Assembly: GCA_934122155.1 (NCBI GenBank)
Contig: CAKOVX010000006.1
Coordinates: 18,805 to 82,804 of the forward strand
Reading direction: 5' to 3'
DNA: 64,000 nucleotides
DNA from: an uncultured Clostridia bacterium
Lineage (GTDB): Bacteria > Bacillota > Clostridia > TANB77 > CAG-508
Part shown: piece by piece, positions 17,787 to 27,854 of the stretch
Numbering within the stretch: the stretch's first letter is position 1
Layout: each line of letters begins with the position of its first letter
Notes under the pieces: model-generated
The model's input: the letters and a program-made list of their open reading frames with translations, nothing else
Databases searched by the model: none
Told to the model about the DNA's origin: nothing
Made by a program: the position numbers and the translations under genes

Positions 17787-20243
17787 TTATTCTCCTTCAT
17801 TTTCATCTGGAGCTATCGTTTCAATGCTAACAACCTTTCCTTCATTTGTTCTCATTAATGTTACACCTTGAGTAGATCTACCTAAGATACTAATATCTTT
17901 AACTTTTAATCTAATAATAGTACCGTTATCTGTAATTAACATTACATCTTCATCATCTGTTGCAATACGTATACCAACTAAGCTTCCTGTTTTTGGTGTT
18001 ATCTTATATGTTGTAACACCTTTTCCACCTCTAGTTTGTACTCTATATTCATCTAATTCTGTTCTTTTTCCAAATCCATTTTCAGTAATTGCAAGTAATG
18101 TTGCATTTTTATTGCCTTCAATTATAGATTCCATTCCAATAACATAATCTTCACTATCTAGCCTAATACCTATAACACCTTGTGCTGTTCTTCCCATTGG
18201 TCTAACATCTTTTTCACTAAATGTTATACAAGAACCTTGGCTAGTAACTAATACTACATTATCTTGACCATCTGTTAATCTAACATCTATTAACTCATCA
18301 TCTTCTCTTAATGTAATAGAAAGAAGTCCTGTTTTTCTAGTTGAATCAAATTCAGTTAGTGGAGTCTTTTTAATAAATCCTTGTTTTGTTCCCATTAACA
18401 AATATTTTCCATCTGCAAAATTACTAATTGGAATAACTGCTGATATTTTTTCTCCTGGGTCTAACCTTAATAAATTAACTATTGCAGTACCTTTTGCAGT
18501 TCTTCCTGCTTCTGGTATTTCATACCCTCTTAATCTATATAATTTTCCTTTATTACTAAAGAATAATAGGGTATCATGAGTTGAAGCTGTAAATATTTGT
18601 TTAACAAAATCTTCTTCTCTTGTAGCTAATCCTGTAATTCCTTTGCCTCCACGTTTTTGGCTTTTATATGTATCTATTGGCATTCTTTTTACATATCCAA
18701 AATGTGTTAAAGTAATTACTGTTTGTTCTTCTTTTACTAAATCTTCAATATTAATTTCGCCTTCTGCTGCAACGATTTTAGTTTTTCTTTCATCACCATA
18801 TTTTTGTTTAATTTCTAATAATTCTTCTTTAATAATATCAAATACTAATTTTTCACTTGCTAAAACAGCTCTTAAGTGTTCAATTAATTTCATTAATTCA
18901 TTATATTCTTCATCTATTTTTTCTCTTTGCAATCCTGATAAAGTTTTTAATCTCATATCCAAAATAGCTTGTGCTTGAATATCTGATAAATTAAATCTTT
19001 CCATTAATCTTTCTTTTGGGTCATCATATGAACTACGAATAATATTTATTACTTCATCAATATTATCTAATGCAATTCTTAATCCTTCTAATATATGTGC
19101 TCTAGCTAATGCCTTATCTAAGTCAAATTGAGTTCTACGAAGAATAACTACTTTTCTGTGGTCAATATAGTAATCTAAGCATTGTCTTAGTGTTAAAACT
19201 TTTGGTTCTCCATTAACTAATGCAAGCATTATAACACCGAATGTATCTTGTAATTGTGTATGTTTATATAATTGATTTAATATAACTTGTGCATTTACAT
19301 CTCTTTTTAATTCAATTACAATTCTTACTTTTGATTCTCTATCAGATTCATCTCTAATTTCTGATATTCCTTCAATTCTTTTATCTTTTACTAATTCTGC
19401 AATGTTTTCAATTAATTTTGCTTTATTTACCTGATATGGAAGTGAATTTACAATAATTCTTTGCTTATTATTACTCATCTCTTCAATTTCACTTTCACCA
19501 CGAACAGTAATTTTTCCTCTACCTGTTGTATATGCTTGTTTTATTCCCTCTATTCCTAAAATAAGTCCTTCTGTTGGAAAATCAGGTCCTTTTATAATCT
19601 CCATTAATTGCTCATCAGTAACATCATCTTCATCAATTATTTTTATAATCCCATCAATTACTTCTGTTAGGTTATGTGGTGGAATATTTGTTGCCATACC
19701 TACTGCAATTCCTGAAGAACCATTTATTAATAAAGCTGGTATTTTGGCTGGAAGTACGGTTGGTTCTTGTAAACGATCATCATAGTTTGGCATAAAATCA
19801 ACTGTATTTTTTTCAATATCAGTAAGCATTGTTTCTGCTATTTTTGCCATTCTTGCTTCTGTATACCTCATTGCTGCTGCACCATCACCATCAATTGAAC
19901 CAAAGTTTCCATGTCCATCAATTAATGTATATCTTTGTGTAAAATCTTGAGCTAATCTTACCATTGCATCATATACTGAAGCATCTCCATGTGGATGGTA
20001 TCTACCTAAAACAGAACCTACTGTATTAGCACATTTTCTGTAAGGCTTGTCTGATGTGATTCCATCCTCATACATAGCGTATAAAATTCTTCTATGTACA
20101 GGTTTTAAACCATCTCTTACATCTGGAAGAGCTCTCGATACAATAACACTCATAGCATAATCAATATATGCTGTACGCATCTCTTTTTCAATATCGCGTT
20201 CTACTATTTTTCCGTCATTTCTTTTTTCGTCGTTTGCTTCCAT
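17787..20243 (-). CDS. gyrA: DNA gyrase subunit A
   Basis: 818 residues, full length. The active-site tyrosine lies in AAAMRYTEARM (about residue 122), the QRDR region reads PHGDASVYDAM, and the GyrA box QKRGGKG near 540 separates it from ParC. With GyrB it introduces negative supercoils. In most Firmicutes gyrA directly follows gyrB; here 5.6 kb lie between them (gyrB stop at 25877), including a type IV secretion operon. gyrA accordingly has its own consensus promoter. The ATG is at 20243 with AAAGAGGT upstream. Confidence 0.98.
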   Translation of the reverse strand: MEANDEKRNDGKIVERDIEKEMRTAYIDYAMSVIVSRALPDVRDGLKPVHRRILYAMYEDGITSDKPYRKCANTVGSVLGRYHPHGDASVYDAMVRLAQDFTQRYTLIDGHGNFGSIDGDGAAAMRYTEARMAKIAETMLTDIEKNTVDFMPNYDDRLQEPTVLPAKIPALLINGSSGIAVGMATNIPPHNLTEVIDGIIKIIDEDDVTDEQLMEIIKGPDFPTEGLILGIEGIKQAYTTGRGKITVRGESEIEEMSNNKQRIIVNSLPYQVNKAKLIENIAELVKDKRIEGISEIRDESDRESKVRIVIELKRDVNAQVILNQLYKHTQLQDTFGVIMLALVNGEPKVLTLRQCLDYYIDHRKVVILRRTQFDLDKALARAHILEGLRIALDNIDEVINIIRSSYDDPKERLMERFNLSDIQAQAILDMRLKTLSGLQREKIDEEYNELMKLIEHLRAVLASEKLVFDIIKEELLEIKQKYGDERKTKIVAAEGEINIEDLVKEEQTVITLTHFGYVKRMPIDTYKSQKRGGKGITGLATREEDFVKQIFTASTHDTLLFFSNKGKLYRLRGYEIPEAGRTAKGTAIVNLLRLDPGEKISAVIPISNFADGKYLLMGTKQGFIKKTPLTEFDSTRKTGLLSITLREDDELIDVRLTDGQDNVVLVTSQGSCITFSEKDVRPMGRTAQGVIGIRLDSEDYVIGMESIIEGNKNATLLAITENGFGKRTELDEYRVQTRGGKGVTTYKITPKTGSLVGIRIATDDEDVMLITDNGTIIRLKVKDISILGRSTQGVTLMRTNEGKVVSIETIAPDENEGE

Positions 20244-20278
20244 TATTTTACCTCTTTTCTAGTATTTTTCACTCCTTT

Positions 20279-20307
20279 ATTATACTAAAACACTATAAAA
20301 TTTGCAA
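20279..20307 (-). promoter_or_regulatory. gyrA promoter
   Basis: On the minus strand TTGCAA (20307-20302), a 17-base spacer, TATAAT (20284-20279). It begins immediately after the terminator of the upstream T4SS operon. Confidence 0.8.
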
Positions 20308-20310
20308 GTA

Positions 20311-20347
20311 AAAAATCGTGATTTTATGGCTTAAATCACGATTTTTT
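20311..20347 (-). terminator. Terminator of the minus-strand T4SS operon
   Basis: On the minus strand AAATCGTGATTT, a six-base loop region, AAATCACGATTTTTT: a strong intrinsic terminator five bases after the TAG at 20352. It insulates gyrA from the T4SS operon. Confidence 0.85.
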
Positions 20348-20519
20348 TATACTATTTAATTAAAATTTCAGCAAGCTTTTTTTGCTCTTCTGTTAAATTA
20401 AAATCATGCCCATTATTTTTTATAATTAGGTGTAAATTTTCTATTTGTCTTGCTTGTTTCAATGTTTCTTCTAATGGTAAAGTTTGTTTTAATCTATCTC
20501 TTATTTTTTCATATTCCCT

Positions 20520-21077
20520 TTACATTCCATCAAAATCTTGATTCTGATAATAATTTTTCCAATTATTTTCATACTTCCCTAATTTTTCTATATTATCTAA
20601 CTGATTAGCAAATTCTGTCTCAATATTACTACTAACATTATCCAAAATAACATTTTTCCCTTGTCTAATTAAACTTCCAATACTTGATGGAATTAAGCCC
20701 TTTTTTACTGTATAACTTAAGGCTTTATCTAAAGTATCAGAAATACCATCAATTATTCCTCCATTTTTTACTGCATTTTGTGCCTGCGAAACACTTTCAA
20801 ATTTTCCAGTAAATATTCCAGTTATACTTTTACCTAATTCAATCCCCTTTTCCACAGTTGCACTTATTCCTTCTTTTAGTCCTCCTTTTATTAAACTGTT
20901 TTTTATATCTATAACTTGATTTTCAACAAAATCTGGTAATACCCACCTTAGTCCTAAATCAATTGCTGTATTTATTACTTTTCCCATTGTTGTATTTAAA
21001 AATCCACTTTGCTCTTTTTCTGTTACTAATTCATTATTATTTAATTGATTATTATTTAATATTAATTCTTTTTCCAT
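20520..21077 (-). CDS. Unknown protein of the T4SS operon, frame interrupted by TAA
   Basis: 185 residues: Asn/Glu-rich start, then a long amphipathic region with Gly-containing repeats (GLKEGISATVEKGIELGKSI). No enzymatic motif or clear transmembrane helix. After FDGM the TAA at 20520-20522 is followed in the same frame by 55 more sense codons (REYEKIRDRLKQTLPLEETL to LAEILIK), closed by TAG at 20352, just before the operon terminator. The extension is polar and protein-like, so the TAA may be a recent nonsense change (for example GAA to TAA) or be read through. The ATG at 21077 has AAGGAG upstream. Confidence 0.7.
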   Translation of the reverse strand: MEKELILNNNQLNNNELVTEKEQSGFLNTTMGKVINTAIDLGLRWVLPDFVENQVIDIKNSLIKGGLKEGISATVEKGIELGKSITGIFTGKFESVSQAQNAVKNGGIIDGISDTLDKALSYTVKKGLIPSSIGSLIRQGKNVILDNVSSNIETEFANQLDNIEKLGKYENNWKNYYQNQDFDGM

Positions 21078-21093
21078 ATTAAATTTCTCCTTT

Positions 21094-22311
21094 TTAGGTT
21101 TTTAACAAATTATTATTTATTTTTAAATATTCTTTTTTTAAATTTTTATTTAATTTATTTATATTATTTTTATTTATAATTAAATTGTATTTTGGGTTAA
21201 AAGATAATTTTCCTAATATATTAAATCCAGAAAAAACTTTTTTGAGAATAGAAATATCTATTGAATTTTCATTATATTTATTAAATAAAATATTTATATT
21301 TTTTTGAGGTATTTCCCAATTATTTATATAAATATCTAATAATTTTTTTGCTTTTTTTATTTCTAATAAATTAGCTTCTAAAATAAAAATATCTAAATTA
21401 CTATTTTTTATTATTTCTTTTGTATAATCAAAAAAACATTCTGAAGAAGTGTCTATAATAATTACATCATATTTTTCTTTTAATTTTAATAAAATATTTT
21501 TTACTTTTTCACTACTAATTTTGTACTTAGAATCAAATAATAAATTTATTCCTGATATTAAATCCATTTTTGAATTTACTTTAATTATCAATTCTTCTAT
21601 TTTTATTTCCTTTAATAAATTATTATTTTTTATTTTATTTTGTATTTTTTGAGAATATTTTTTAATTCCTAATATTGTATGCAAACTATTATTTAAAACA
21701 TCAAAATCAATAATTAATATTTTATTTTTATTATTTAATAATGAATTTGCTAAATTAATTGTACATATACTTTTTCCTACACCATTTGTTCCTGTAATGC
21801 TAATTATTTTATTTTCTTTTAAATCACTATCTTGTTTTTTATTAAAAATATTTATTAATTTTTTTAAATATACTTTTTTATTATTTATTTTATTATTTTG
21901 TTTTTCTAATAACATTTGTTTTATTTCTTTCAATTCATTATTTATTTCCATATTTTTATTATTATTTATTATTTTAATTATTTCTTCAATTTCAATTTGA
22001 TTATTATAAAAAATATTATAAATTCCTTTGGCATATAAATAATTTTCTAATTCTATATTTTTATTTTCTAAAAATAAAATTATTTCAATACTTGAATTTA
22101 TATTTTTTATTTTTTCTATTAATTTTTTTATTTCAATATTTCCCGGTAATAATTCACTAATAATTAAAAAGTCAATATTATTTTCTTTTTCTAAATATTC
22201 TAATATTCCTTCTTTATATTGTATATCTTCTATTATTACTTCAAAATTATTTTGCTTTTTTAATTTTTCATTTAATATTTCATTTCCTATTGCAGTAATT
22301 ATTTTTTTCAT
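21094..22311 (-). CDS. TadZ/CpaE-like MinD-superfamily ATPase with receiver-like N-terminus
   Basis: 405 residues. About 1-115 resembles an atypical response-receiver fold. An Asn/Lys-rich linker leads to a MinD/ParA-type ATPase: SITGTNGVGKSICTINLANS (deviant Walker A, near 171-190), LIIDFDVLNNS, VIIIDTSSECFF. This order is that of TadZ/CpaE proteins, which position pilus or secretion machines at a cell site. The first lysine of the deviant Walker A is replaced by Thr. The ATG overlaps the VirB4 stop (ATGA), so the two are translationally coupled. It is distinct from the chromosomal ParA at 39136. Confidence 0.75.
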   Translation of the reverse strand: MKKIITAIGNEILNEKLKKQNNFEVIIEDIQYKEGILEYLEKENNIDFLIISELLPGNIEIKKLIEKIKNINSSIEIILFLENKNIELENYLYAKGIYNIFYNNQIEIEEIIKIINNNKNMEINNELKEIKQMLLEKQNNKINNKKVYLKKLINIFNKKQDSDLKENKIISITGTNGVGKSICTINLANSLLNNKNKILIIDFDVLNNSLHTILGIKKYSQKIQNKIKNNNLLKEIKIEELIIKVNSKMDLISGINLLFDSKYKISSEKVKNILLKLKEKYDVIIIDTSSECFFDYTKEIIKNSNLDIFILEANLLEIKKAKKLLDIYINNWEIPQKNINILFNKYNENSIDISILKKVFSGFNILGKLSFNPKYNLIINKNNINKLNKNLKKEYLKINNNLLKT

Positions 22312-24167
22312 AATAAGTTCCTTTCTTTATTAGGTTCAATTATCTCTTTTTCAAAATCAGCAGCTTCAATTTTTGTTAAAATATGTTCTGCTCCAATAAA
22401 CATTAAACATTCTCCTCTTTTTAATGATTTTATTTCTATTTTTTCTTTTTCTGATAAATTTGTATATTTTTCTAATACTTTTATATTTTCTTCTTCTAAA
22501 GCAAAAAATGTTTTTATTTCTGAATTATTTAAAATACTTTTTCCATATGTACCATCTTCTAAGCTAAATAGGTCTGAAATATCTTGAGTTATTGCAACTG
22601 CACTTCCTCCATATTTTCTAATTGTTTTAAATATTTTATATATAAAGCTTGCTACTTCTTTATTAGAAGTTACTCCAATTAACCTCCATATTTCATCCAT
22701 ATAAATTGCTTTATTTTTATTTCGATCTTTTTTTATTTTATTCCAAAATAATTCAATAAAAATAAACATACCATATTTTAAATTGTCTTCTCCTAATTCA
22801 TAAATATCTGCAACAATTAAAGGATTATTCAAATTTACATTAGTATAATTATTAAAAAATTTTAGTGAGCCTTTTACAAATGGAATTAATTTTATTTGGA
22901 ATTTTTTTGTTTTTTCATCTTGTCCTAATAAATTATAAAAATCTTCTAAAATTGGCATATCATATGTTGTTTTAAAAATTGGTTTAATTATTATTTTATT
23001 TTCTTCTTTTTTATATAATGTTTCATCATCAAATGTAATCTGTTTATTTTTATATAATTCAATTATTTTTTCTTCTAATATTGCTTTTTCTTCTTCAGTT
23101 AAATTACCAAAAATTAAATTAAAAAATCCAATTAATTTACCTAATTTATTTGCTAAATATCCCTGCTCATTATCTTCTAAACTTTCTTCCATAATATCAA
23201 ATACATTTATATATGAATTAGAATTTGGTCCTATTTTTAAAAGTGAACCTTCTAATTTTTCACACATATTTCCATATTCTCTATCTGGATCTATAATATA
23301 TTGTTCTATTCCTAATAATCTATTTCTTAAAACTAATAATTTTGTATAAAATGATTTTCCTGCACCACTGGTTCCAAAAATACATATATTTGAATTTTTA
23401 TATTTATTTTTATTATATCTATCAATAAATACTAAAGAATTATTATAAATATTAGTCCCAATAAAAATACCTTCTTCATCAAATATCGCAGAAGAAATAA
23501 ATGGATATGTTGCAACTAAACCACTTGTTAATACATTTCTTTTGGCTGCATTTTTTAAATCTATTGAATTTTCCATAAGAGGTAATGCTGTTAAATAAGC
23601 TTGTTCTTGTCTAAAATATGCTCTTCTTGTTTGCATTCCTTTACTTTGTATAATACCTTCTAATTTATTTAATAAATATTCTAATTCTTTTATATCATTC
23701 GAAAATGTTGTTACATAAATATATAAAAAATATAATTCTTCGTTATTTATTTGCATTTCTTTTCTAATATATTTTGCATCATTATATGTAAATGCTGCGA
23801 TATCTATATCTTGTCTATTTTGATTTCCTTCTTTTAAATCAACTCCTACATTTCCAATATGATATGTTAAATCTCTTATTGTTTTATATGTATCCTGTTT
23901 TTCATAAAAAATAGAAATATCTAAATTTATATTTGTATCAATAATTGATTTTAATATTAAATCTGTTTGTTCTCTAAAATAATTTGTAATAATTAATGTA
24001 GAATAATAAATATTATCGATTTCAATAAATTTTGGATTTGAAATATTTATATAAGATGGACTTAAATAATCTTTGTTTGAAAAAGAGCCCTGAAAAAATA
24101 ATTTATTTTCTTTTTTATTTATTTTATTTAAAAAATTATTATTTATTTTATTTAATATTTTTTGAAT
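22308..24167 (-). CDS. VirB4/TraE-type T4SS ATPase, apparent ATT start
   Basis: 619 residues from ATT at 24167. Walker A is FGTSGAGKSFYTKL (near 265), Walker B is AIYMDEIWRLIG, then AITQDISDL. VirB4 ATPases power assembly and substrate passage in T4SS. An ATG at 23756 gives only 482 residues and removes 137 residues that read through cleanly (for example YLSPSYINISNPKFIEIDN), which family members need. In the full frame there is no NTG start near its beginning; AGAGG lies seven bases before ATT. The frame is intact, which argues for function. Confidence 0.85.
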   Translation of the reverse strand: MQKILNKINNNFLNKINKKENKLFFQGSFSNKDYLSPSYINISNPKFIEIDNIYYSTLIITNYFREQTDLILKSIIDTNINLDISIFYEKQDTYKTIRDLTYHIGNVGVDLKEGNQNRQDIDIAAFTYNDAKYIRKEMQINNEELYFLYIYVTTFSNDIKELEYLLNKLEGIIQSKGMQTRRAYFRQEQAYLTALPLMENSIDLKNAAKRNVLTSGLVATYPFISSAIFDEEGIFIGTNIYNNSLVFIDRYNKNKYKNSNICIFGTSGAGKSFYTKLLVLRNRLLGIEQYIIDPDREYGNMCEKLEGSLLKIGPNSNSYINVFDIMEESLEDNEQGYLANKLGKLIGFFNLIFGNLTEEEKAILEEKIIELYKNKQITFDDETLYKKEENKIIIKPIFKTTYDMPILEDFYNLLGQDEKTKKFQIKLIPFVKGSLKFFNNYTNVNLNNPLIVADIYELGEDNLKYGMFIFIELFWNKIKKDRNKNKAIYMDEIWRLIGVTSNKEVASFIYKIFKTIRKYGGSAVAITQDISDLFSLEDGTYGKSILNNSEIKTFFALEEENIKVLEKYTNLSEKEKIEIKSLKRGECLMFIGAEHILTKIEAADFEKEIIEPNKERNLL

Positions 24168-24269
24168 ATTATCACCTCTTTTTTATTTTTAATTAAAAAA
24201 TATTATATAATAATTAATTTTTTTATATTATTATAAATTATTATATATTGTCTTTTTGTTCAATATATA

Positions 24270-24298
24270 TTAGTTCTATCTTTTTCTGTTAGTTCTAT
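24270..24298. repeat. Pair of 10-bp direct repeats upstream of virB4-like gene
   Basis: TTAGTTCTAT occurs at 24270-24279 and again at 24289-24298, 19 bases apart, about 100 bases upstream of the VirB4 start. The spacing is close to two helical turns, as in an operator. No binding protein can be named. Confidence 0.4.
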
Positions 24299-24492
24299 TT
24301 TTTGTTTTTTATTCTATCATTTTAAAATTTTGATTTTACACTAAAACTTTATAATTTTGTGCATTTTTTATTTTGTCAAATTAGCATTTTTAGAATGTAT
24401 AATTACATTTTTTTATTTCACAGCTGTATTAAAATTGTTCATCTATATCTATTATTTGTTTTTATGTATACCATCCGATTTGTTTCTGAATT

Positions 24493-24615
24493 TTATGTTT
24501 TAAAACATTTTTCCTTTATTCCCCAGTGTTTTATTGGTTGTTTTTGTGTGGTTTTATATTCATTTTTTATTATTTTTCTAATTTCAATTTGTACTATTTC
24601 TTTATTGTTTTCCAT
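24493..24615 (-). CDS. Possible 40-residue basic peptide
   Basis: Begins MENNKEIVQIEIRKIIKNEY and ends HWGIKEKCFKT. It lies in the 490-base gap between the TraC-like and VirB4-like genes. The ribosome binding site is weak and I know no family. The rest of this gap (24168-24492) contains AT-rich sequence and the repeat pair, with no other gene that I can support. Confidence 0.25.
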   Translation of the reverse strand: MENNKEIVQIEIRKIIKNEYKTTQKQPIKHWGIKEKCFKT

Positions 24616-24656
24616 ACTTAACTTTTTTATCCAATTTTATAGTTGTCATTTTGTTA

Positions 24657-25226
24657 CTAAATTTGTTCTAAATACATTCTTGTGTCTAAAAATGAAAAAA
24701 GTACATTAACAATATCTTTTTGGTTGTGTATTTCTTCAACCATATTTCCACACCTAGATAAACACTCCTTTATTTTAAAATATTCATCTGTTAGCTTTTC
24801 TGTCAAATATTCATTATTGTTTAATATTTCTTTGTTATTATTCTTACATTTTAGTATAATATAAAAGTTTTTGGATGATGATTTTTTTTCTTGATTTATT
24901 TTTTTTATATATTGGATATATTTTTTAGATATTTGTTGAATAAAAATTTTTTCTTGACTTAAATTTTTTTGTATATTATTAATATGTTTTGATAAATCTT
25001 CTTTATTACTTTGAATTAATATTTGAAAATTAAAATTACATGTTTTTAAAAAAATTTTATATGAATTTAATATTGCTTCTTTTTCTAGTTCTGATTTTAA
25101 ATTAAAATTTATTGGATTTATTTTTATTATTTTTATATAACTGTTATTTTTTAATTTAATAATTCCATTATCTAATATACACTGAATTGGAAGCCATTCT
25201 TGAACAGTATTTATTTTTTTTATTAT
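24657..25226 (-). CDS. TraC-like T4SS accessory protein, apparent ATA start
   Basis: About 189 residues: (I)IKKINTVQEWLPIQCILDN, GIIKLKNNSYIKIIKINPIN, then a helical Lys/Asn-rich part and LSRCGNMVEEI near the end, closing with TAG at 24657. The N-terminal part resembles the TraC/VirB4-N type region found next to VirB4 in clostridial T4SS loci. Strong AAGGAGG lies nine bases before ATA at 25226 (another ATA at 25223); no ATG, GTG or TTG is in frame near it. It is first in the minus-strand T4SS operon, just after a consensus promoter. Confidence 0.65.
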   Translation of the reverse strand: MIKKINTVQEWLPIQCILDNGIIKLKNNSYIKIIKINPINFNLKSELEKEAILNSYKIFLKTCNFNFQILIQSNKEDLSKHINNIQKNLSQEKIFIQQISKKYIQYIKKINQEKKSSSKNFYIILKCKNNNKEILNNNEYLTEKLTDEYFKIKECLSRCGNMVEEIHNQKDIVNVLFSFLDTRMYLEQI

Positions 25227-25329
25227 TAAATTACACCTCCTTTTATAAAAATTATTAATAATATTTTGGAATGTTTTAAGAAATAATAAATATTTTGAAA
25301 AAATAAAATAATTAAAAATTTATATATTT

Positions 25330-25384
25330 ATATTAACTTTTTTTATTATAATTGTCAATAAAAATCATATGCCAAAATTCGACA
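25330..25384 (-). promoter_or_regulatory. Promoter of the minus-strand T4SS operon with Spo0A-box-like heptamer
   Basis: On the minus strand TTGACA (25358-25353), a 17-base spacer, TAATAT (25335-25330). TGTCGAA (minus strand, 25384-25378) lies 19 bases upstream of the -35. The promoter is seen; Spo0A control is inferred from the heptamer and its repetition near sporulation genes in this window. Confidence 0.6.
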
Positions 25385-25411
25385 ATATTTTTTTGAATAA
25401 TAAAATTTTTT

Positions 25412-25875
25412 TTGGACATATTAATAATGTAAGGTTAATATTAGTTGAACTAAGAGTTTTATGAGGTCGATTTTAGGCTTTTTGAAATTCGAGCAAAAAT
25501 TAATTATTGTTTAATTATTTTAGATGATAATTAGTTGGAGATGAGAGTATATTATTTGTATTTAAGCTGTATTAAATTTTATTTTTGTTAATTTAATGAA
25601 GGTAGCATTTGTTATATATGGTTGAAAATATAGGTAATATATTCGAAGTTAAGATTATTATTGTATATTTTAATGATTATTATTAGTCCTTATAGGATGA
25701 ATTTAGTTATTATGTGTGCATTATTAGTCGAGCAACTGATTTATATATTTGGTGCATAGTTTATTTGTATAGTAATATACATTAGATTAAAAATTAGGTA
25801 TATAGGTTTTAGCTGTAAATTAATATTAGCTTTACTGATGAAAAAATAGCGAGGTAACTATCCTCGCTATTTTTC
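25412..25875 (+). other. Gene-free 0.5-kb stretch with promoter-like and terminator signals
   Basis: No frame with a ribosome binding site is seen on either strand. On the plus strand TTGGAC (25412-25417), 18 bases and TAATAT (25436-25441) resemble a promoter, and a strong hairpin with T-run ends the stretch, shared with gyrB. The sequence is richer in G and T than its surroundings, with several TTAGTTG/TTAGTCG-like pieces. It may be an untranslated RNA of about 420 nt; it fits none of tmRNA, RNase P, SRP or 6S as I know them. Confidence 0.3.
25841..25875. terminator. Terminator of the dnaN-recF-gyrB operon (bidirectional)
   Basis: AAATAGCGAGG pairs with CCTCGCTATTT, flanked by A-runs and T-runs; it lies directly after the gyrB stop. 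Confidence 0.88.
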
Positions 25876-25876
25876 A

Positions 25877-27811
<1,935 letters not shown>

Positions 27812-27854
27812 TTAACCTCCAAATATTCTTGCTATTTTATATTTTATCACTATA

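Noticed and set aside
24359..24709. Plus-strand 116-residue frame rich in Phe/Ile
   Set aside because: No ribosome binding site, and its composition is that of the complement of an AT-rich Lys/Asn-coding strand.
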